The position numbers and the translations under genes were made by a program. From UBA11222 sp049323435 (GTDB lineage: Bacteria > Pseudomonadota > Alphaproteobacteria > UBA11222), in the NCBI GenBank assembly GCA_049323435.1, contig JBMOMX010000031.1, positions 1 to 64,000 on the forward strand: DNA of 64,000 nt, given 5' to 3'. Positions 54,831 through 62,929 of the stretch are shown here, one piece after another. Numbering within the stretch: position 1 is the first letter of the stretch; every line of letters starts with the position of its first letter. The notes below the pieces were generated by a model that made no database searches, had not been told where the DNA came from, and worked only from the letters and a program-made list of their open reading frames with translations.

Positions 54831-54966
54831 ATATCCTGCCTATCCTGCTTTGCCGGATGCTGCAAGTGGGGCTTATGCGGCGGCGTATTTGCGCCCCCCA
54901 TGCCCGTGCCGGTGAGAGTTTACCAGTACCGATTGACGTCCATGACGATTTAGCTAGAGTCCGGAT

Positions 54967-55203
54967 GTGAAATTTACCCATTACTTTCTTGCCACGCGTG
55001 TTCGTCCCGATCGGGCGATGATTCGTGATGAGTGGATTGAGCTTGCGATCACCTCTCCTTTGCGGGAACATGTGCAGGCGGATGGCCGTTTCCAACGCTG
55101 GGTTCAGGTGCCTGAAATGGGTGGCCGGTATCTTCGTGTGGTGCTATTGCAGGATGGGCAAACGGTTCATAACGCATTTTTTGATCGGAGTTTTCAGCCA
55201 TGA
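54967..55203 (+). CDS. Small conserved protein paired with DUF2283 (possible toxin-like partner)
   Basis: 78 residues, basic and aromatic-rich, starting MKFTHYFLATRVRPDRAM and ending HNAFFDRSFQP. Its look (DEWIELAI, then GGRYLRVVLLQDGQTVHNA) resembles the small beta-rich DUF4258/BrnT-like proteins. It overlaps the next small gene by 4 bp; such a tight pair is typical of toxin-antitoxin-like modules. The function is not established. Confidence 0.75.
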   Translation: MKFTHYFLATRVRPDRAMIRDEWIELAITSPLREHVQADGRFQRWVQVPEMGGRYLRVVLLQDGQTVHNAFFDRSFQP

Positions 55204-55397
55204 GAATTCGCTATTTTTCTGATACTGACACACTTCATATCGAATTTCGTGATGCGCCCGTAGCAGAAACGCGCGATTTGGACGAGAATACCCTGCTTGA
55301 TCTTGATGCAGCGGGTGATGTGTGTGCGATTACAGTCGAACATGCCTCCATACGCGCCGGCATTCCGCAATTTTCTTACGAACAGGTCACGGCGTAA
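55200..55397 (+). CDS. DUF2283 domain protein
   Basis: 65 residues matching the DUF2283 family: RIRYFSDTDTLHIEFRDAPV, then TRDLDENTLLDLDAAGDVCA, and ITVEHAS. It is acidic and probably pairs with the basic protein whose gene overlaps it by 4 bp. DUF2283 proteins are often encoded next to small BrnT/DUF4258-like partners; the biological role is uncertain. Confidence 0.85.
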   Translation: MRIRYFSDTDTLHIEFRDAPVAETRDLDENTLLDLDAAGDVCAITVEHASIRAGIPQFSYEQVTA

Positions 55398-55465
55398 TAG
55401 CGCAGCGTGCCGCAATAATAATCTAGAAACTGGATCAGGCCGTTTTCCGGCCCCCCAAGCCCATG

Positions 55466-56530
55466 CTAATGCCCGTGCCGGTGATGCAGATCGGGCCAAT
55501 GGGCATGGGCGTGGGTCTGCGGTTCGTGCCGGTGGACATGGCCATGCGGTTCGCCCGGCGGATGCTCCGGCATATCCGTATGCTGATGATGCGCGTCATG
55601 CCGGTGCCAGTGGCTGTGCGTCAGCACTTCGTGGCTGTGGGGATGCTGATGCTGCTCGCTCATATTCAGCCACACGCCTACAGCCATCAAGGCGCCCGCT
55701 GTCAGTAATTGCGCCGTTACCGGATCGCCCAGCAACAGAATGGAGGCGAACGCGCCCATAAAGGGGGCTGTGGAAAAATACGCCCCGGTGCGCGCCGCGC
55801 CCAGATGCCGCAGCGCCACGACGAACAGCACCAGGCTGATCCCGTATCCAAGCAGCCCGGTCAGCATCGCGCCGCCAAGCACCGCCGCGCCCGGCATCGC
55901 CGCCCCCATCATCAGGCCAATGGTGACATTAACCCCGCCCGCCACCAGGCCGCGCAACATGGTGATCTGTATCGGGTCTGCGCCGGAAACCTTGCGGGTC
56001 ATATTATTATCCAGCCCCCAGGCCAGACAGGCGCCGGCAATCAGCAGACTGCCCGTATCGAGCGCGAAGCCGCCGCCCTGCCAGGACAGCGCCACCGCGC
56101 CCGCCAGAATAAACGCCGTGCCGAGCAGCAGCCGCATACTGACATGTTCACGGAAGATCAGCGCGGCAACGCCGATGGTGGCGATGACTTCCAGGTTTAG
56201 CAATAACGAACCGGCTGAGGCGGAAGTCAGATTAAGCCCCAGCATCAGCAGCACAGGCGCGATGACGCCGCCAAACAGAATGGCCGCCGACAGCCACAAC
56301 AAATCGCCGCGCGCCAGCGGCGTTTCACGCGGGCGCTGCCCGCCCATGCGTTGCAAGAGGCTGATCGCGCCAAGCCCCAGCCCCGCGCCCAGATACAGCA
56401 ACCCGGCCAGCAGCCACGGCTCAACCGCGCCCAGCAGCAGCTTGGAAAACGGCGTGGCAAGGCCAAACAAAGCGGCAGATAACAGCGCGATGACGGGCAG
56501 GCTGGGCTGGCGGAGGAAGGTGGTGAGCAT
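55466..56530 (-). CDS. DMT/EamA family transporter with a histidine-rich C-terminal tail
   Basis: 354 residues: ten hydrophobic segments forming two EamA repeats over residues 1-285, then a cytoplasmic or periplasmic tail of about 65 residues with 23 histidines (for example QHPHSHEVLTHSHWHRHDAH). The core is a drug/metabolite exporter type. The tail suggests binding of Zn, Ni, Co or Cu, so the protein may export or respond to metals; this is inferred from composition. It follows the Mrr-like gene by 16 bp. Confidence 0.87.
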   Translation of the reverse strand: MLTTFLRQPSLPVIALLSAALFGLATPFSKLLLGAVEPWLLAGLLYLGAGLGLGAISLLQRMGGQRPRETPLARGDLLWLSAAILFGGVIAPVLLMLGLNLTSASAGSLLLNLEVIATIGVAALIFREHVSMRLLLGTAFILAGAVALSWQGGGFALDTGSLLIAGACLAWGLDNNMTRKVSGADPIQITMLRGLVAGGVNVTIGLMMGAAMPGAAVLGGAMLTGLLGYGISLVLFVVALRHLGAARTGAYFSTAPFMGAFASILLLGDPVTAQLLTAGALMAVGVWLNMSEQHQHPHSHEVLTHSHWHRHDAHHQHTDMPEHPPGEPHGHVHRHEPQTHAHAHWPDLHHRHGH

Positions 56531-56546
56531 TTGTTTTGTTTATCTC

Positions 56547-57458
56547 TTACTCAAAAAAATCTTCATCCACTTTTTTGAGATGCAGAATCTCCTCGTCCCG
56601 GCAGCCAATATTATAGCGGATCATTAATTGCGCAAGTTGATCGCCGTTAATCAGCACAATACGCAAATCTTTTGCTGACTGATCAGCGGCTGAGCTGAAG
56701 GATGAAGTGGTGACAAAAATGCCCTTTTGGACTTTCTTTAGGCTCAGAGCGCCAAAGAAATCACGAATGGCGCCGCTTCCAATGCTATTGTCTTTTGCAT
56801 ATCGCTTAGCCTGAATGTAAATTTGATCCACGCCAAGCGGGTCCTGATCGATTACGCCGTCCACTCCATCATCGCCGCTCTTTCCCAATGCGCGTCCCGC
56901 TTCTTCCGATGTGCCGCCATATCCCATCGCCAAAAGTAAATCAACAATCAGCCGCTCGAAAAATACAGGTGATGCGTTACGAACGCGATCCAGTAACTCC
57001 GCGGCAAGAGCGGCATTAATTGTTTTATGTGCGTTGCGCAGCACTTCGTCGGGCGTAGCCTGGCTTATTGCATCGGGAATAATATCGGAGGCAGGCAATG
57101 CGCCATTACCGGCGTTTTCACGGGTGCGCGTCTGGAATGCCTTGAACTCGTCAAACTGTTCCAGATAGGCCCTGTCAATTTCCGCGTTCTGAGCCAATGC
57201 CGCCTTTCCGCGCTCTGTAATGATGAAATGCCCACGCTTGGTTGCCTGCACCAGATCTGCCTGCTTTAGATAGCCTTTTGCCCAGTGCACTCTGTTGGCG
57301 AAACGGGTTTGTCTTCCGCTTGGCAGCAACTCTTCCCGATCAGTTTGAGAGAGGTTAAGTTTATCCGCGATTTTTTCGACAACTTCGCTCATGCGGACCT
57401 CGCCTTGCGCGGCGCATTCCAGAACATGGCGCATCAACACTTGAAAGTTAGGGGTCAT
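56547..57458 (-). CDS. Mrr-like restriction endonuclease (type IV candidate)
   Basis: 303 residues. The N-terminal ~100 residues form a winged-helix Mrr_N-type domain (NFQVLMRHVLECAAQGEVRM; RVHWAKGYLKQADLVQ). The C-terminal Mrr_cat domain shows LLLAMGYGGTSEEAGRALG, the Asp in DDGVDGVIDQDPLGVDQIY and the QxK element in IYIQAKRYA. These are the PD-(D/E)XK features of enzymes that cut modified DNA. It sits alone, without a methyltransferase, and may share a transcript with the DMT gene. Confidence 0.9.
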   Translation of the reverse strand: MTPNFQVLMRHVLECAAQGEVRMSEVVEKIADKLNLSQTDREELLPSGRQTRFANRVHWAKGYLKQADLVQATKRGHFIITERGKAALAQNAEIDRAYLEQFDEFKAFQTRTRENAGNGALPASDIIPDAISQATPDEVLRNAHKTINAALAAELLDRVRNASPVFFERLIVDLLLAMGYGGTSEEAGRALGKSGDDGVDGVIDQDPLGVDQIYIQAKRYAKDNSIGSGAIRDFFGALSLKKVQKGIFVTTSSFSSAADQSAKDLRIVLINGDQLAQLMIRYNIGCRDEEILHLKKVDEDFFE

Positions 57459-57637
57459 TTTTCAGCCTGAGCAGGTTAACGGGTCAATGTTTAATTACTA
57501 TCGTCATATGCCAATTTGCCGAAAAAGTGCATCTCCCCGGCGTCCCCGTCGATTCTCCGGCCCAAGCTTGCCATAATAGGCCAAAGACGGGTAACAAGGG
57601 TACTATTTGACGGCTTTGGCGCAAAAGGAAGTAATTC

Positions 57638-58519
57638 ATGAAACTGGGCGTTATCGGCGGTAGCGGTGTTTATGATATTGACGGGCTGGAACAGGCCGAA
57701 TGGCGGCGGGTGGAAAGCCCGTGGGGGCAAGCCTCGGATGCGCTGCTGTTCGGGCGGTTGCAGGGCGTTGATGTGGTGTTTTTGCCGCGTCACGGGCGGG
57801 GTCATGCGCTGTCGCCTTCCGGCATTAATTACCGGGCCAATATTGACGCGCTGAAACGTTGCGGCGTCACCGATATTCTGTCGGTTTCCGCCTGCGGATC
57901 GTTCCGCGAGGCGCTGGCGCCTGGCACATTCGTCATTGTGGATCAGTTCATCGACCGCACCATTGCGCGTGAGAAAAGTTTTTTTGGCAATGGGCTGGTC
58001 GCGCATGTGTCGATGGCAAAGCCGGTATGCGCACGGCTGGGCGACATGATTGAAAAGGGCGCTGGCGCCATTGGCATACCCTATGCGCGGGGTGGCACCT
58101 ATCTGGCGATGGAGGGGCCGCAATTTTCGTCGCTGGCGGAGTCGAACATGTATCGCGCCTGGGGGTGCGATGTCATTGGCATGACCAATATGCCGGAAGC
58201 GAAACTGGCGCGCGAGGCGGAAATCTGTTTTGCCACCGTCGCGATGGTTACCGATTATGATTGCTGGCATCCGCACCATGACGATGTGGATGTCGCCTCT
58301 GTCATTGCTGTCCTTGGGCGCAATGCCAAACATGCCGGAGATCTGGTGAAGCAGATTGTGGGGCAGATTGCGGGTGGCGCAGAACATGGCGCGCACTGTC
58401 CGCATGGCTGCGACCGGGCGCTGGATACGGCGCTGATTACCGCCCCCGAAAAACGCGATGCGAAACTTATGGCGATGCTGGATGCGGTTGCCGGGCGTGT
58501 TTTGAAGGGAACATCATAA
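57638..58519 (+). CDS. mtnP: S-methyl-5'-thioadenosine phosphorylase
   Basis: Phosphorolysis of methylthioadenosine to adenine and 5-methylthioribose-1-phosphate. 293 residues of PNP fold: IGGSGVYDIDGLEQ, LPRHGRGHALSPSGINYRAN and MEGPQFSSLAESNMYRAW, GMTNMPEAKLAREAEI. It overlaps apt by one base and is followed by mtnA, so the two products of the reaction are handled by the next genes. Confidence 0.95.
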   Translation: MKLGVIGGSGVYDIDGLEQAEWRRVESPWGQASDALLFGRLQGVDVVFLPRHGRGHALSPSGINYRANIDALKRCGVTDILSVSACGSFREALAPGTFVIVDQFIDRTIAREKSFFGNGLVAHVSMAKPVCARLGDMIEKGAGAIGIPYARGGTYLAMEGPQFSSLAESNMYRAWGCDVIGMTNMPEAKLAREAEICFATVAMVTDYDCWHPHHDDVDVASVIAVLGRNAKHAGDLVKQIVGQIAGGAEHGAHCPHGCDRALDTALITAPEKRDAKLMAMLDAVAGRVLKGTS

Positions 58520-59043
58520 TGATTGAAAAATATATTCGCACCATTCCTGATTATCCAAAACCCGGCATAATGTTTCGCGATATCACCACACTGTTGGGCG
58601 ATCCGGTTGGCTTTCGCAAAGCGGTGGACGGGCTGGTGCAGTTTCATGCAGGCGTGCGCATCGACAAGGTTGCGGGCATTGAGGCGCGCGGCTTCATTCT
58701 GGGCGGCGCGGTGGCGCATCAATTGTCATGCGGATTTGTGCCGGTGCGCAAACCGGGAAAGCTGCCCTATAAAACCATCGGCGAGGATTATGAACTGGAA
58801 TACGGCACGGACCGGCTGGAAATTCACATTGATGCGGTTAAGCCCGGGGATACGGTTCTGCTGATTGATGACCTGATCGCGACCGGCGGCACCGCAGAGG
58901 CCGCGATTAAACTGATCGAGCGTCAGGGCGCTCGGGTTGTGGCGTGCAGCTTCGTGGTGGATTTACCGGATCTGGGCGGCCGCAAACGGCTGGAGGCGCT
59001 GGGCAAGGAAGTGCTGGCGCTTGCAACTTATTCAGGTCACTGA
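58519..59043 (+). CDS. apt: Adenine phosphoribosyltransferase
   Basis: 174 residues that recycle adenine (a product of MtnP) to AMP with PRPP. Family blocks: TIPDYPKPGIMFRDITTLLG at the N-terminus, GIEARGFILGGAVA, and the PRPP-binding motif VLLIDDLIATGGTAEAA. It overlaps mtnP by one base and is 5 bp before mtnA. Confidence 0.97.
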   Translation: MIEKYIRTIPDYPKPGIMFRDITTLLGDPVGFRKAVDGLVQFHAGVRIDKVAGIEARGFILGGAVAHQLSCGFVPVRKPGKLPYKTIGEDYELEYGTDRLEIHIDAVKPGDTVLLIDDLIATGGTAEAAIKLIERQGARVVACSFVVDLPDLGGRKRLEALGKEVLALATYSGH

Positions 59044-59048
59044 TTATT

Positions 59049-60143
59049 ATGAAGATTGACGGCAAGGCATGGCGTTCTATCTGGCTGCAACCGGATGGCT
59101 GGTCTGTTGGTATTATTGATCAAACCAGATTGCCGCATGAGTTTGTCACGGCACGGCTTGCATCCGCGGCGCAGGCGTCGCATGCGATCAAGGCCATGAT
59201 GGTGCGCGGTGCGCCGCTGATCGGGGCCACGGCGGCATATGGCCTGTGCTTTGCCATGCGCGAAGATGCATCGGATCGCGCATTGCAGGCAGCCTATGAA
59301 TTTTTGCTGGCTGCACGGCCCACGGCCGTAAATCTGCGCTGGGCGCTGGATGAAATGCGCGCGGCCCTGTTGCCCGTGGCGCCTGCCGGGCGTGTTGCGG
59401 CGGCCTATGCGGCGGCGGCTAAAATTTGTGATGATGATGTGGCCATATGTGAAAAGATCGGCGTTCATGGGCTGAAGCTGATTGAAGATGTGGCGCGTAA
59501 AAACCCGCTGCGGGAAGTGAATATTCTCACCCACTGCAATGCCGGATGGCTGGCAACGGTGGATTGGGGTACTGCACTTGCACCTATATATATGGCGCAT
59601 GATGCGGGGATAAAATTGCATGTATGGGTTGATGAAACCCGCCCGCGTAATCAGGGTGCGGCGCTGACTGCGTGGGAGCTGGGCAAACATGGCGTTCCGC
59701 ACACTATCATCGCTGATAATGCAGGCGGGCATCTGATGCAGCATGGCCGCGTCGATATGTGCATTACCGGCACCGACCGCACCACGGCGCAGGGTGATGT
59801 CTGCAATAAGATCGGCACCTATCTGAAGGCGCTGGCGGCGCATGATAATGGCGTGCCGTTTTATGTGGCGCTGCCCTCGACCACCATTGACTGGACCATT
59901 GACGATGGGGTGGCCTCCATCCTGATCGAAGAACGCGCGCCCGAAGAACTCACCCATATTACAGGCCGTACCGCTACGGGCGCCCTGTGCGAGGTGCAGA
60001 TTTCCGCACCGGGAAGTGCGGCTGGAAATTTTGCCTTTGACGTGACCCCGGCGCGGCTCGTCAGTGCACTGATCACAGAGCGTGGTGTGTGCGCGGCGTC
60101 AAACGCCGCCATGCTGAAACTGTTTCCGGAACGCGCGCCATGA
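59049..60143 (+). CDS. mtnA: S-methyl-5-thioribose-1-phosphate isomerase
   Basis: Converts the MtnP product methylthioribose-1-phosphate to methylthioribulose-1-phosphate. 364 residues with RGAPLIGATAAYG, the catalytic cysteine in ILTHCNAGWLATVDWGTAL and aspartate in CITGTDRTTAQGDVCNKIGT. I placed the start at the ATG at 59049 (MKIDGKAW); a longer frame from 58944 overlaps apt and has no family content. It overlaps the aldolase gene by 4 bp. Confidence 0.95.
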   Translation: MKIDGKAWRSIWLQPDGWSVGIIDQTRLPHEFVTARLASAAQASHAIKAMMVRGAPLIGATAAYGLCFAMREDASDRALQAAYEFLLAARPTAVNLRWALDEMRAALLPVAPAGRVAAAYAAAAKICDDDVAICEKIGVHGLKLIEDVARKNPLREVNILTHCNAGWLATVDWGTALAPIYMAHDAGIKLHVWVDETRPRNQGAALTAWELGKHGVPHTIIADNAGGHLMQHGRVDMCITGTDRTTAQGDVCNKIGTYLKALAAHDNGVPFYVALPSTTIDWTIDDGVASILIEERAPEELTHITGRTATGALCEVQISAPGSAAGNFAFDVTPARLVSALITERGVCAASNAAMLKLFPERAP

Positions 60144-60790
60144 GTGATACGGATCTGCGCAAGGAAATTATCGCCGCCGCCAACGCCATGAGCCTGAGCG
60201 GCCTGAGCCCGGGAAAATCAGGCAATGTGTCGGCGCGCAACAGCGCGGGCCATGTTCTGATAACCCCGACCGGCATACCCTATGCTGATTTGAAACCAGC
60301 ACATATTGTGGCGCTGGATAATCAGGGCAGGGTGCTGGCCGGTTCGCTGCTGCCGTCCAGCGAATGGCATTTTCATGTGGCGATTTATTTTGCGCGCAAG
60401 GAAGTTGGCGCCATTGTGCATACCCATTCGCTGCATGCCACGGCGCTGGCCTGTGTGCATCGGGAAATTCCGGCATTTCATTATATGGTTGCTGTTGCAG
60501 GCGGCGAAAATATCCGTTGTGCGCCCTATGCGACCTTTGGGACACAGGAGCTGGCGCAGAACGCATTGGCGGCATTGGAAGGGCGTCACGCCTGCCTGTT
60601 GGCCAATCACGGCCAGATTGCGCTGGGCGCAACACCCGCAAAGGCGCTGACAATGGCGCAGGAAATTGAAACGCTGGCCGCGCAATATGTTGCGGCTCTG
60701 CAAATTGGCCCGCCAAACCTTCTTGGGACGGATGAAATGACGCGCGTTCTGGAAAAATTCAAAACCTACAGTCAGCAGGTAAAGGGTTGA
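60140..60790 (+). CDS. Class II aldolase/adducin family protein (MTA-salvage aldolase or MtnB-like)
   Basis: 216 residues starting MSDTDLRKEIIAAANAM. The class II aldolase pattern is clear: GLSPGKSGNVSARNS, metal histidines in HTHSLHATALA and the later ANHGQIALGATP. In context the likely substrate is methylthioribulose-1-phosphate. Two chemistries are possible: cleavage to DHAP and a methylthio-aldehyde (Ald2-type), or dehydration (MtnB-type). The sequence alone does not decide. It overlaps mtnA by 4 bp. Confidence 0.87.
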   Translation: MSDTDLRKEIIAAANAMSLSGLSPGKSGNVSARNSAGHVLITPTGIPYADLKPAHIVALDNQGRVLAGSLLPSSEWHFHVAIYFARKEVGAIVHTHSLHATALACVHREIPAFHYMVAVAGGENIRCAPYATFGTQELAQNALAALEGRHACLLANHGQIALGATPAKALTMAQEIETLAAQYVAALQIGPPNLLGTDEMTRVLEKFKTYSQQVKG

Positions 60791-60793
60791 ACC

Positions 60794-61723
60794 ATGACAA
60801 CCGCGCTGATTACCCATCCGGCCTGTCTTGAACATGTCATGCCCCCGGGACATCCTGAATCTCCGGATCGTCTGCGTGCGGTGCTTGCGGCGCTGGCCGC
60901 GCCCGGTTTCGAGAGGCTTGTGCGCGAGCAGGCGCCGCAGGCGTCCTTGCAGCAGATTGCGCTTGCGCATCCAGGCGGTTTTGCAGCGGCCTTGCTGGCC
61001 CATGCGCCGCAACAGGGATTTAGCTATATTGACGGGGATACGCCCATGTCACCGGGCAGTGGCGCTGCGGCTCTGTATGCAGCGGGCGCAGTTGTCCGCG
61101 CGGTCGATATGGTCATGCAGGGCATGGTGCAGAATGCATTCTGCGCCGTGCGTCCGCCGGGGCATCATGCCGAAAGCCGCCGGGCCATGGGATTTTGCCT
61201 GTTTAACAATGTGGCCGTGGGCACCTTATGGGCACGTCAGCAGTGGAACTGCAAACGCCTGGCGGTTATCGATTTCGATGTCCATCACGGCAATGGCACC
61301 CAGGAAATTTTTCAGAACGATCCGGAACTGTTTTACGCCTCCACGCATCAGGCGCCATTTTATCCCGGTACCGGGGCGATACATGAAACCGGCGTGGCCG
61401 GTAATGTGGTCAATGCAGCACTTCAGGCAGGCGCGGGCAGTGATGCCTTCAAATCCGCCATGACCGGAACTGTTTTACCTGCGATGGATGCGTTCGCGCC
61501 TGATCTGATTCTCATTTCCGCAGGATTTGACGCGCATATGCAGGATCCGCTGGCGAATTTATGGCTTGAAGAAGAGGATTTTGCCTGGGCCACCCAGCAG
61601 ATTATGGCCATTGCGGACAGGCGTTGCGCGGGCAGGGTGGTATCGGCGCTGGAAGGCGGCTATGATCTGGCGGCATTGGCGGCCAGTGTTCAGGCGCATG
61701 TAAAGACCTTGATGAACGGATAG
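60794..61723 (+). CDS. Histone deacetylase-family amidohydrolase
   Basis: 309 residues of the arginase/deacetylase fold. HDAC motifs are conserved: VRPPGHHAESRRAMGFCLFN, the metal site FDVHHGNGTQEIF, and ISAGFDAH. Bacterial members deacetylate acetylpolyamines or other small acetylated substrates; the substrate here is not known. It lies 3 bp after the aldolase and 4 bp before xseB, which is the common alphaproteobacterial order HDAC-xseB-ispA-dxs. Confidence 0.9.
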   Translation: MTTALITHPACLEHVMPPGHPESPDRLRAVLAALAAPGFERLVREQAPQASLQQIALAHPGGFAAALLAHAPQQGFSYIDGDTPMSPGSGAAALYAAGAVVRAVDMVMQGMVQNAFCAVRPPGHHAESRRAMGFCLFNNVAVGTLWARQQWNCKRLAVIDFDVHHGNGTQEIFQNDPELFYASTHQAPFYPGTGAIHETGVAGNVVNAALQAGAGSDAFKSAMTGTVLPAMDAFAPDLILISAGFDAHMQDPLANLWLEEEDFAWATQQIMAIADRRCAGRVVSALEGGYDLAALAASVQAHVKTLMNG

Positions 61724-61727
61724 GCAC

Positions 61728-61991
61728 ATGACGGAAAAGAAGAAATCACCTTCACCGGAACCGGCCGGCAGCCTGAGTTTCGAGGCGGCCTTGCGTGAAC
61801 TTGAATCCATCGTGGCGCGCCTTGAAAGCGGGCAGGTTGATCTGGAAGAATCCATCAGCATTTACGAACGCGGCAGCCAGCTCAAAGCGCATTGCGACGC
61901 CAAACTGAAAGACGCCCAGGCGAAGGTGGAAAAAATTGTCGTATCTGGCGATGGCGCCATATCCGCTGTGCCCGAAAATGGCGCCGGATAA
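61728..61991 (+). CDS. xseB: Exodeoxyribonuclease VII small subunit
   Basis: 87 residues that associate with XseA to degrade single-stranded DNA. The conserved core is SFEAALRELESIVARLESGQ followed by VDLEESISIYERGSQLKAHC. The N- and C-terminal tails are short and disordered. It is 24 bp upstream of ispA. Confidence 0.96.
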   Translation: MTEKKKSPSPEPAGSLSFEAALRELESIVARLESGQVDLEESISIYERGSQLKAHCDAKLKDAQAKVEKIVVSGDGAISAVPENGAG

Positions 61992-62015
61992 TTTGCAAGT
62001 CAACGGATTGAACCC

Positions 62016-62903
62016 ATGATGCAATTTACCCCTGCGCTGGCGGATGCGGCAGGCATAACGGAACGCGCGCTTGATGTGTTATTGCCGAAGCCGCGCAACG
62101 GTGAAACCCGTCTGTTCGAAGCCATGCGTTATGCGGTTATGGGCGGCGGCAAACGCCTTCGCCCCTTTCTTGTTCTGAACAGCGCCAGATTGTTTGGCGT
62201 CAGTGAAAATTGCGCCGCGCGTGTGGCGGCGGCGGTGGAATGCGTACACTGCTATTCCCTGGCGCATGATGATCTGCCCTGCATGGATGATGATGATCTG
62301 CGCCGCGGCAAGCCCTCCACGCACCGGCAATTTGATGAGGCAACGGCGGTGCTGGCGGGCGATGCGCTGTTAAGCCTGGCATTTGAAATTCTGAGCAATC
62401 ACGGCACGCACGAAGATCCGAATATACGGTGTGAACTTGTGCGCTGCCTGGCAGTGGCGTCCGGCCCGCTTGGTATGGCGGGGGGGCAGATGCTGGATCT
62501 GGAATCTGAAAATCAGACCCTGACGGTTGGCGCGATCACCCGCTTGCAGCAGCTCAAAACCGGGGCGCTGATTGCATTTTCTTGCGAGGCCGGTGCGATT
62601 TTGGGAAAGGCCTCGCCCCAGCAACGCCAGGCCCTGCACGGCTATGCCCATGATCTCGGGCTGGCTTTTCAGATCACGGATGACCTTTTGGATATTGAGG
62701 GTAATCCCGAAATATTGGGGAAATCGGCGGGTAAGGACCTGACTGCGGGCAAATCGACGCTGGTTGCCCTTCTGGGGCTGGATCGCGCCAGGGTTCAGGC
62801 GAAATTCCTGTCCGATCAAGCCGTTAAGCATCTTGATTTATTTGATGAAAAGGCCGATCTTCTGCGCGCGGCGGCGCGTTTTGCAATTGACCGGCGCGCC
62901 TGA
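62016..62903 (+). CDS. ispA: Farnesyl diphosphate synthase (polyprenyl synthetase family)
   Basis: Condenses IPP with DMAPP/GPP to make FPP for quinones, carrier lipids or terpenoids. 295 residues with GGGKRLRPFLVL, the first aspartate-rich motif DDLPCMDDDDLRRGKPS and the second in FQITDDLLDIEGN. Length and the spacing of the residues before the first motif suit the short-chain IspA type. It lies 26 bp before dxs. Confidence 0.94.
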   Translation: MMQFTPALADAAGITERALDVLLPKPRNGETRLFEAMRYAVMGGGKRLRPFLVLNSARLFGVSENCAARVAAAVECVHCYSLAHDDLPCMDDDDLRRGKPSTHRQFDEATAVLAGDALLSLAFEILSNHGTHEDPNIRCELVRCLAVASGPLGMAGGQMLDLESENQTLTVGAITRLQQLKTGALIAFSCEAGAILGKASPQQRQALHGYAHDLGLAFQITDDLLDIEGNPEILGKSAGKDLTAGKSTLVALLGLDRARVQAKFLSDQAVKHLDLFDEKADLLRAAARFAIDRRA

Positions 62904-62929
62904 CAAATTAGGACCTGACTAATTAGAAA

